Shown here: in pieces, positions 57,417 to 64,000 of the stretch | How positions within the stretch are numbered: position 1 is the first letter of the stretch | Layout: each line of letters opens with the position of its first letter | Origin: Leucobacter aridicollis | GTDB taxonomy: Bacteria; Actinomycetota; Actinomycetes; Actinomycetales; Microbacteriaceae | Direction of reading: 5' to 3' | Assembly: GCF_013409595.1 (NCBI RefSeq) | Contig: NZ_JACCBD010000001.1 | Location: forward strand, 2,480,001-2,544,000 | DNA: 64,000 bases | Position numbers and translations under genes: made by a program | Notes under the pieces: model-generated | The model's database searches: none | Told to the model about the DNA's origin: nothing | What the model saw: the letters and a program-made list of their open reading frames with translations, nothing else

Positions 57417-59828
57417 ATGGGCAAGCACAGCGAACTGACGACAGCGGGACACGCCAGGGCAGGAAAGCGGGTCGGCCTTGGCCTCGCGGTCGGCGCTGCC
57501 CTCGCGGTCGTCGTATTCGGCGCAACGTCGACCCTCGTCGGCGCGGTCACCACCGACAACTCGACTGTGCACGGCAACCGCTTCGCGAAGGCGCTCCGCA
57601 TCGATGCGGGCGTCTACGGACTCGCCGCGACGCCCGAGCACGGCACCGCGTTCGGCCCCGGCTCAGCAGCCGGCACGGTGAGCTTCGACATGCTGCCCGG
57701 CGGCGCGACAGTCGTCGACCTCGAGGCCGGCGACACTATCACCATCGATGTGTCGCTCCCCCTGGGGGTCGCCCCCGCTGAGCTTCCCGCGGATGACGCC
57801 GCAGGCGTGTACACCCGCGCCTGGTCGGCGACGCAGACTGACGACGCGTGGACCGTCAGCCAGGCCGTGACCGCGACGGCGACGGGGCCGGTCGCGCTTC
57901 CCACCGCGAGCTTCGGGATCACCGCCGACCTAGCCGACGTTCGTTCGGTAGAGGAACTCACTGTCCGGGCGACCGTGGGCCTCCCGGAGCGGTACGCGAG
58001 CACGCACCCGACAGACAGCGCAGTCATTCCGGCTCACTGGAACGTCGCGGCGGGCGTGTATGGCCTCGCGGTCTCGGGCAGCGGATCAAACACCATGTCG
58101 CTGCAGTTCGCAAGCCACCCCGGGCCGACCGGCGAGAAGCTGCACCTCGTTCCGGGTGACGTCATCTCGACCACGGTGACGCTTCCCGCCGGTGTCACGC
58201 CCGCGCAACTTCCCGGTGCCAGCGAGGTCGACGGCATCGGCTACTCCTGGGCGAGCAAGCGCGTCGGCCAGGGCTGGGCTGTCACCCAGACTCAGACCGT
58301 CACCACCTCCGTCGAGAGGTACGGGCCCACGAGCGGCATGTTCAAGGCGACAGTCACCAACCAGGTGTGGAACACCGGCTACACGGTGCAGGCGGAGACC
58401 ACCCTGCCGGTTCGGTTCACGAGCGCCCAGGCGCGCATGGAGACGAAGGTTCCCGGCAAGGTCTCGCCCCCAGGGATCGGGCGTATTGCCGCCGGTGGCG
58501 GGCAGTCAATCGCTATCTCGGAAGCCAACCGGGCGGGGAACGGCTGGGGCGTCAACACCTTCGGACAGGTCGGCTCGGGGTCCAGCGCGGCGCAGGTGAC
58601 AGCCCCGACCAACCTCGGCGCGCTCGGTGTCCAGCCATTCCTGCAGGTCGCTGCTGGCGCCCATCACACCGTTGGGTTGAGCGCCGATCTTCGACTGTAC
58701 GGCTGGGGCTCCGATGCGTACCGCCAGACCGGAACCGACCCGAAATCTGGGAACAAGGTTCTCAAGCCTACTGAGGCGATCCCGACGCAGGCCGTCGCGT
58801 TTACTCAGGTGGCCGCGGGGACGCGCACGTCGCTCGCTCTCGACCGCTACGGCAAAGCCTGGGGCTGGGGTGACGGAGGCTCTGGTGCACTCGGGAAGAG
58901 TGCTGAGGGTTCCGCCGTGCCCCGCCCTACACCACTCCCCCAGCCCGAAGGTGTGAAGTTCGTGCAGGTTGAGGCCGGCAACCAGACGACATTCGCGATC
59001 GATACCGACGGCCGCGTCTGGGGCATGGGCTCGAACGCCGGCGGCCAGCTCGGCCTCGGCACCGACGTGCCGAAGACGAACGTCTTTACACAGATTCCGA
59101 TGCCAGACAACGCGCGCATCGTCCAGATCGCGGCAAACGCGTCGACCGAGAACCAGCAGGCCCTCGCCCTGACCGAGAACGGCGAGATCATCGCGTGGGG
59201 CATGAACGCCGGTGGCGAAGCCGGGCTCGGTCTCGACGGCTCACAGCCCACGTCCGTCTGGACCCCGCGGAAGATCCAGACCCCAGAGGGCGTCAGGTTC
59301 ACCAAGCTCGCCGCCGGCGACGGCGTCTCACTCGCGCTGAGCTCAACCGGGCAGGTGTACTCGTGGGGTATCCAAACTCTCGGCTACGCGACGCCGTACC
59401 AGACCGCGATTCCGACACTCATTCAGCTTCCGGCCGTCCAGGGCGGCTACATCGACATCGCCGCGGGCGACGCCCATGCCTTCGCGCTCGGCGCGAACAA
59501 TGCGCTCTACGGCTGGGGTATGCAGAACGCTGGTCGACTGGGGACGACAGCCACGGGGTTCCAGGTCACGCCGAAGCTCATCAACCTGACGCTCGCCCGC
59601 TCAGCGGATGACGCCGGCGTTGAGGCGGACGCGGCAGCCGAGGAGACAGCAGCAGACGCCGAGCAGGTCGAAGCGCAAGACGACGCAGCGGAAACCGACG
59701 AGATCGACGCGCCGGGCGCTATCGATGAGGGGGCTGACGAGGAGCACTCCGACGCCGACGCCGAGCCGGCACCGGCGCCCGCAGAGGGCCAAGCCGACCT
59801 CGCCCCAGCGCGGGAAGAGTCCGACTGA
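57417..59828 (+). CDS. Secreted RCC1-repeat beta-propeller protein
   Basis: An 803-residue exported protein. A signal/membrane segment (residues about 22-45) is followed by two related domains of about 130 residues (AGVYGLAATPEHG and AGVYGLAVSGSGS, each ending in TTLPVRF or TVGLPERY). Residues about 355-720 contain seven RCC1 blades, seen as WGMGSNAGGQLGLG-type repeats, which should close a propeller. The last 80 residues are an acidic Asp/Glu/Ala tail without LPXTG anchor. AAGGGGG precedes the ATG. RCC1 propellers bind proteins, nucleic acids or membranes; the partner here is unknown. Confidence 0.85.
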   Translation: MGKHSELTTAGHARAGKRVGLGLAVGAALAVVVFGATSTLVGAVTTDNSTVHGNRFAKALRIDAGVYGLAATPEHGTAFGPGSAAGTVSFDMLPGGATVVDLEAGDTITIDVSLPLGVAPAELPADDAAGVYTRAWSATQTDDAWTVSQAVTATATGPVALPTASFGITADLADVRSVEELTVRATVGLPERYASTHPTDSAVIPAHWNVAAGVYGLAVSGSGSNTMSLQFASHPGPTGEKLHLVPGDVISTTVTLPAGVTPAQLPGASEVDGIGYSWASKRVGQGWAVTQTQTVTTSVERYGPTSGMFKATVTNQVWNTGYTVQAETTLPVRFTSAQARMETKVPGKVSPPGIGRIAAGGGQSIAISEANRAGNGWGVNTFGQVGSGSSAAQVTAPTNLGALGVQPFLQVAAGAHHTVGLSADLRLYGWGSDAYRQTGTDPKSGNKVLKPTEAIPTQAVAFTQVAAGTRTSLALDRYGKAWGWGDGGSGALGKSAEGSAVPRPTPLPQPEGVKFVQVEAGNQTTFAIDTDGRVWGMGSNAGGQLGLGTDVPKTNVFTQIPMPDNARIVQIAANASTENQQALALTENGEIIAWGMNAGGEAGLGLDGSQPTSVWTPRKIQTPEGVRFTKLAAGDGVSLALSSTGQVYSWGIQTLGYATPYQTAIPTLIQLPAVQGGYIDIAAGDAHAFALGANNALYGWGMQNAGRLGTTATGFQVTPKLINLTLARSADDAGVEADAAAEETAADAEQVEAQDDAAETDEIDAPGAIDEGADEEHSDADAEPAPAPAEGQADLAPAREESD

Positions 59829-59837
59829 CACACGCGA

Positions 59838-59872
59838 AGGCCCGGTCCCCAAGAACGTCGGGAACCGGGCCT
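59838..59872. terminator. Hairpin after the RCC1 gene
   Basis: AGGCCCGGTCCCC pairs with GGGAACCGGGCCT, with one mismatch and a nine-base loop, ten bases past the stop. There is no T-run. It also lies 25 bases beyond the end of the convergent tetR gene. Confidence 0.65.
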
Positions 59873-59896
59873 GCTGGGTGCGATGCGCCGGGCCAG

Positions 59897-60529
59897 CTAG
59901 CGGGCCCCGGCCTCCAGCACGGACGGGTGCGCCGTCAGCAGCTGATCCTGCTCGCGCCACGACAGTCCCGCGATACTCAGCACGACCTTGATCGCCGTTT
60001 CTGCGGTGTGGCCCGCGGTGATCCGCTGGTCGCGGAGCGTCGCCTTCGCGGCCTCCTCGATGAGCATCGCGAGCACCTCGGCGCTCATGTCGCCGCGCAG
60101 CGCACCGGAGGCAATACCGCCGCGCGTGAGCTCGGCGAGCTTCCGGCGGAGCGGTTCGAACGCCTGCGCGGTGGCGGCGTGGTATTGCTCGGTGGCGGCG
60201 ATATTCACCGACGCACGCACGCTCACCGATGCGCGCCACAGCTCGGTGGCGAGGTGCGCCAGCGCGAGCCGCGGATCCTCTTCGGTCGCGTTCGCCGCCA
60301 TCTCCGCGAACTCGCGGGCGCCGTCGGCGATCACCTCTCGGACGAGCGCGTCGCGATCCGGAAAGTGCCCGTAGACCGCTCGCCGGGTGAGCCCGGCCGC
60401 CTGCGCGATGGTGTCGAGCGAGGCGTTCGCGTGCTCCGCAATCGCCGCGCGGGCGGCGCGCAGGAGCAGCTCGCGATTCTTCGTCGCGTCCTTCCTGCGG
60501 CCGTCGAGCGGTGGCTCCGGTGTCGTCAT
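59897..60529 (-). CDS. TetR family transcriptional regulator
   Basis: A 210-residue regulator with an N-terminal helix-turn-helix (LLLRAARAAIAEHANASLDTIA and GLTRRAVYGHFPDRDALV) and a helical ligand domain. It starts 10 bases after the stop of the YhgE-like gene on the same strand, so it is probably the last gene of that operon and controls it. No palindrome was identified because the operon promoter lies beyond the window. Confidence 0.88.
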   Translation of the reverse strand: MTTPEPPLDGRRKDATKNRELLLRAARAAIAEHANASLDTIAQAAGLTRRAVYGHFPDRDALVREVIADGAREFAEMAANATEEDPRLALAHLATELWRASVSVRASVNIAATEQYHAATAQAFEPLRRKLAELTRGGIASGALRGDMSAEVLAMLIEEAAKATLRDQRITAGHTAETAIKVVLSIAGLSWREQDQLLTAHPSVLEAGAR

Positions 60530-60539
60530 CTCTACTTCC

Positions 60540-62726
60540 TCACATCAGTTTCGTTGATTCGAGCGCGTCCATGAGCTTCCGGTTGAACGGAATCATGGGC
60601 CGGCGGAGCACGAGTCCGAGCAGCAGGGCCGGGATCGCGAAGAGCAGCAGCATCCCCAGCGCGACCCAGAAGTCGCCGCCGTACACCCCCGCCACCGCGG
60701 CGCGTAGCGCCTGGATCGCGTACGTCGCCGGCAGGAACGGACTGATGTTCTGGAACCACTGCGGGAGCAGCTCGAGCGGGTACGCGCCCCCGGAGCCAGA
60801 GATCTGGATCACGAGCAGCAAGACCGCGAGCGCCTTGCCGGCGTTGCCGAACGCGACGACGAACGTGTACACGATGAGCGTGAAGACGAGCGAGATCACC
60901 CAGCCCGCAAGAATGAGCAGCAGCGGGTGGGCCGGTTCGATCTGCACGAAGAGCACGAGCCCGAGCGTCAGCAGCGTGCTCTGCGCGAGACCGACGAGCG
61001 CGAAGACGCCGTAGCGCCCCAGATACTTCTGGGTTGGCGTGAGCTCCGGCCGATCTGGGAGTGTCTCCTCGTTCACGTCGACGCGGATCGTGACGGTCAT
61101 GAGCAGCGCGCCAACCCAGAGGGCGAGCACGCTGTAGAGCGGGGCCATGCCCGCGCCGAAGCCGACGATCGGGAACACCGCGGTACGCTCGACGCGCACG
61201 GGCTCGGCGAGCGACGTCGCGAGCACGGCTGGGCCGGCGCCGATGATCTCAGAGAGCTCGCTGAGGTCGCCGGTGTCGGCGGCCTTCGCGATCGCGCGCT
61301 GCAGTTCGCCGAACTTGTCGGCGGTGTCGTTCAGCGACGTCGCGAGTTTCGTTGTGGCCTCGCCTGACTCCGCGAGCACCGTGCGGACGGACCCCGCCGC
61401 GCCCGCGAGCGTGGACGACGATCCCGCGAGGCTGTCGCGGATGCCCGCGATGTCGCCGCTGATCGTGTCGAGCGTCGTCGCGAGGGTGTCGAGCTGCGGC
61501 TTCAGCCCGGTCGCATAGGCGTCTTGTGCGTCGGTCACGGCCTTCTTTGCCTCGGCCACCGCCGCGGCGATGGCGTCGTGCGATTCCTGCGCGGATCCTG
61601 AACCGTTCGCGATATCTGTTGCCGCCTGACGCATGCGGTCGCGCACGCCCTCCTGGCGGGCGATTGACTCGTCAAGATTCGTGAGCATGCGCGCGAACGC
61701 CGCCTGCCCAGACTCGGGCACGAGCGGTTCGACCTCGTCGACGAGCGACTGCTTGAGCGCCGTCGTCTGGTCCACCTGGACCTGCACCGAATCGGCGAGG
61801 GCGCCAAGCGCCGCGGCCTGGCTCCCGCCGACGGCACCCGCCTGCGCGAAGAGGTCGTCGATGCGCGCCCCGACCGCATCGTAGCTGCCGGCCGTGGCGC
61901 CGAGCGCGTCGACGAGCGCCTGGGTGGCGCCCTGCAGCGTTCCCTTCAGGTCGCCAACAGCGGCCGCGCCACTGCCGATTGCCGTCGACGTGTCGTCGAA
62001 TGCGCCCCCTGCCGAGGCCACCAGCGACTCGGCGCTGTCGACGAGCGGAATGCTCGACTCGACGAGAGTGGAGAGCGTCTCCGCGGTGCGGGCGCCGCCC
62101 CGGAGCTGGCTCGCGATATTGCCGATGCGCGATTCGACCCGGGTGAGGGCGGCCTGCGTGTTGTCGTCGGTGAGGTAGTCGGACACGGAGGAGACCAGAC
62201 TGAGCGCGACCTCGCTCAGCGTGACGGTGAAAGCCTCGCTGATCTGCGAGGACACCCCCTCGGCCCCCTGCTCGGTGATCTTCGGGGCGAGCGCGTTCTT
62301 CTTCTCGTTCGTGTAGAAGGTGATGCTTGTGCGGTCCGCGCCGTCGGCGTAGAACGTGAGCATGTCGGAGCTGAACGACGGCGGCAGTACGATCGCGGCG
62401 TAGTAGGCGCCCGACTTCGTGCCGTCGATCGCGTCGTCCTTCGTCGTGATGACCCAGTCGAGCCCGTCATTCGCGCGCAGCTCGGAGAGGACCTGCTCCC
62501 CCACATTGATCGGGATCGGCATGAGGTCACTCTGGAACCCGGCGTCCGTGCTCGCGACGGCGACCTTCAGGTTGCTCGTGTTCGCGAACGGGTCCCAGCT
62601 CGCGATCACGTTGAACCAGGTGAAGAGCGACGGGATGATCACGAGGCCAAAGAGCACGATCGACGCCATCACGTTGCGGGTGGCGTGGCGCAGGTCGCGG
62701 CGCACGAGGCTGAGTACGTTGTTCAT
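60540..62726 (-). CDS. YhgE/Pip family membrane protein
   Basis: A 728-residue protein with one N-terminal helix (residues about 20-40, ASIVLFGLVIIPSLFTWFN), a large extracellular part of some 480 residues rich in Ala/Asp/Thr coiled helices (residues 200-490), and five to six helices at the C-terminus (about 530-715). This is the plan of YhgE/Pip proteins, including phage infection protein and ESX/type VII-linked EsaA. Function is unknown, possibly export or a receptor. Its start overlaps the upstream paralogue (ATGA). Confidence 0.88.
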   Translation of the reverse strand: MNNVLSLVRRDLRHATRNVMASIVLFGLVIIPSLFTWFNVIASWDPFANTSNLKVAVASTDAGFQSDLMPIPINVGEQVLSELRANDGLDWVITTKDDAIDGTKSGAYYAAIVLPPSFSSDMLTFYADGADRTSITFYTNEKKNALAPKITEQGAEGVSSQISEAFTVTLSEVALSLVSSVSDYLTDDNTQAALTRVESRIGNIASQLRGGARTAETLSTLVESSIPLVDSAESLVASAGGAFDDTSTAIGSGAAAVGDLKGTLQGATQALVDALGATAGSYDAVGARIDDLFAQAGAVGGSQAAALGALADSVQVQVDQTTALKQSLVDEVEPLVPESGQAAFARMLTNLDESIARQEGVRDRMRQAATDIANGSGSAQESHDAIAAAVAEAKKAVTDAQDAYATGLKPQLDTLATTLDTISGDIAGIRDSLAGSSSTLAGAAGSVRTVLAESGEATTKLATSLNDTADKFGELQRAIAKAADTGDLSELSEIIGAGPAVLATSLAEPVRVERTAVFPIVGFGAGMAPLYSVLALWVGALLMTVTIRVDVNEETLPDRPELTPTQKYLGRYGVFALVGLAQSTLLTLGLVLFVQIEPAHPLLLILAGWVISLVFTLIVYTFVVAFGNAGKALAVLLLVIQISGSGGAYPLELLPQWFQNISPFLPATYAIQALRAAVAGVYGGDFWVALGMLLLFAIPALLLGLVLRRPMIPFNRKLMDALESTKLM

Positions 62727-64000
62727 GAGCGCGGCCCTCCCTCGTTCGTCTCGGTCGTATCGTTTGTCTGCTCGGATGCGTCGCCGAAGAGCTCGGCCAT
62801 CACGTCGTCGATGTCGGCGGTGTCCGTCTGCGCCGCGGGCCGCTCGCGCGAGTGGCCCGCCCCGGCGACCTCGAGCCGGGTCGTCGGTGGCGGCGCAGTC
62901 GCGAGCGCCATCTCGGGATCGGTGTGGATCCCCCGCCTGTCGGTCATCACCGCGTCGCGAAGCTCGTCATCGTCGAGCGTTCCGACCTCTCGTGCGTGCA
63001 CGAAGCTCTGCTTGATGTACTCGATGACCACGAGGAATCCCATGATGATCAGGCACCAGAGTACCCAGACCCCAAGGAGTGGGGCCTTGCCGCCCGGCAG
63101 TGCCCACGCGACAACGCCGATGACCACCATGCCGACGACTCCCACGATGAGCGTCGTGCGGAGCATCGTCGGGTAGTGCTGGGTGAACGGCTGCGCCCGG
63201 CGTTCGAGGTCTTCGCGGTATTCGCCGCGGTTGCGCAGCGCGTGGATCACGTCGCTCAGGCGATACCCGGAGCCCACCACCTGCACCTTTTCGCCGGTGA
63301 GGAGGTCGGTCGACGCGATCTGCCGGTTGAACAGCAGGTTAAAGTTCGCGAGGCGACGCCGCAGCACGAGACCGAGCACGAGGGCGAGCAGCCCCATGAG
63401 CGCGAGCACCCCGACGAAGCGCCAGTAGTGGCCGCCGTAGAACCCGGCGATTGTCTCGCGCATCGCGTCGATACCGTACGAGAACGGGAGGAAGGGGTAG
63501 ATCGCGCGGAAGAATCCGGGCATGAGCTCGATCGGGTAGAGCCCGGAGGCGCCGGGGATCTGCATGATGACAAGCAGCACGCACAGTCCCCTCCCGACGT
63601 GCCCGAACGCCACGGAGAGCGCGTAGATGATGCTCACGTACACCAGTCCCGTGAACACACCGGTCGCGAGATATGCCACGGCGTTCGCCGTCTGGATCCC
63701 GATCACGAGATTGCCGATGCAGACGATCAGTGCCTGGAGCGCGGCCAGCGTCGCGAGCAGGAAGAACCTGCCGAAGTAGGCCTGCCGCACGGTGACGTCG
63801 TTCAGGCCCTCAGTGTCGACCTCAATCTTGAAGATCACCATGAGCACGAACGCTCCGATCCAGAGCGACAGGTTCGTGAACAGCGCCGCCATCGCGGAGC
63901 CGTAGGCGTTGATTGGGAAGACGACCTGCTCGTCGACCGTCACCGGCGAGGCCACGAACTCGGCGATCTGCGCGGGATCGAGTCCGGTGAGCGTGTTGAG
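62723..64000 (-). CDS. YhgE/Pip family membrane protein, C-terminal part
   Basis: The frame is open to the window edge, so the N-terminal part and start are outside; at least 425 residues are seen. They include the last part of the extracellular region, six helices matching the downstream gene (YPIELMPGFFRAIYPFLPFSYGIDAMR versus a similar stretch there), and then an extra cytosolic domain with two more helices and an acidic/Thr-rich tail. It is a tandem paralogue of the next gene; the extra tail distinguishes it. The two may act as a heteromer, which is inference. Confidence 0.82.
   Translation of the reverse strand, partial: LNTLTGLDPAQIAEFVASPVTVDEQVVFPINAYGSAMAALFTNLSLWIGAFVLMVIFKIEVDTEGLNDVTVRQAYFGRFFLLATLAALQALIVCIGNLVIGIQTANAVAYLATGVFTGLVYVSIIYALSVAFGHVGRGLCVLLVIMQIPGASGLYPIELMPGFFRAIYPFLPFSYGIDAMRETIAGFYGGHYWRFVGVLALMGLLALVLGLVLRRRLANFNLLFNRQIASTDLLTGEKVQVVGSGYRLSDVIHALRNRGEYREDLERRAQPFTQHYPTMLRTTLIVGVVGMVVIGVVAWALPGGKAPLLGVWVLWCLIIMGFLVVIEYIKQSFVHAREVGTLDDDELRDAVMTDRRGIHTDPEMALATAPPPTTRLEVAGAGHSRERPAAQTDTADIDDVMAELFGDASEQTNDTTETNEGGPRS

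Overview
The window is high-GC actinobacterial chromosome. Three features suggest Microbacteriaceae, with Leucobacter as a plausible genus: the gene order (metG-tatD-ksgA-ispE; argS, lysA-hom-thrB-rho-prfA; prmC-ywlC-wecA-atpBEFHAGDC), the single-membrane housekeeping set, and the use of GTG/TTG starts in short 4-base overlaps. The genus is inference only; no rRNA gene is present to confirm it.

Layout. 1-254: tail of an iron-siderophore-type ABC ATPase. 0.3-5.4 kb: aldo/keto reductase, an SDR dehydrogenase, two small uncharacterised genes and an ABC-F ATPase. 5.5-8.5 kb: a membrane-lipase fusion, a hexamer repeat array, a small cysteine-rich peptide and a FrnE-type DsbA. 8.5-12.9 kb: minus-strand operon metG-tatD-ksgA-ispE. 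12.9-17.7 kb: OsmC, GabT, a large palindrome, and a TetR regulator divergent from an ABC exporter pair with two visible operators. 17.8-20 kb: lipoprotein, PP2C phosphatase and YaaA. 20-30.5 kb: the F1Fo ATP synthase cluster preceded by an AtpI-like gene, wecA, ywlC and prmC. 30.6-35.3 kb: an accessory block (cysK-cysE, a repeat-rich intergenic stretch, MFS, GntR, GNAT) that sits between prmC and prfA. 35.4-42.2 kb: prfA, a Rho-like protein, thrB, hom and lysA, for translation termination and aspartate-family amino acids. 42.3-47.5 kb: serine hydrolase, DUF981 and DUF2993 membrane or envelope proteins, argS and tRNA-Arg(CCG). 47.5-50.3 kb: a more A/T-rich segment next to the tRNA carrying an acyltransferase-SGNH gene. 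50.3-57.2 kb: acyl-CoA synthetase, DUF1295, thioesterase, MFS and DUF1648 genes. 57.4-64 kb: a secreted RCC1-repeat protein, a TetR regulator and tandem YhgE/Pip membrane proteins running off the end.

The most unusual observation is the Rho protein at the canonical rho locus. Its RNA-binding part is well conserved, but the ATPase half has lost the Walker A lysine/threonine, the catalytic glutamate region and the R-loop arginine, and it is short at the C-terminus, all without a visible frameshift. It looks like an ATPase-dead, RNA-binding Rho relative. Other points of interest are the orphan Cys-rich peptide beside a thiol oxidoreductase, a CsoR-type palindrome over the promoter of an MFS gene, tandem TetR operators, a terminator-like hairpin inside the yaaA coding start, and several intergenic repeat families.
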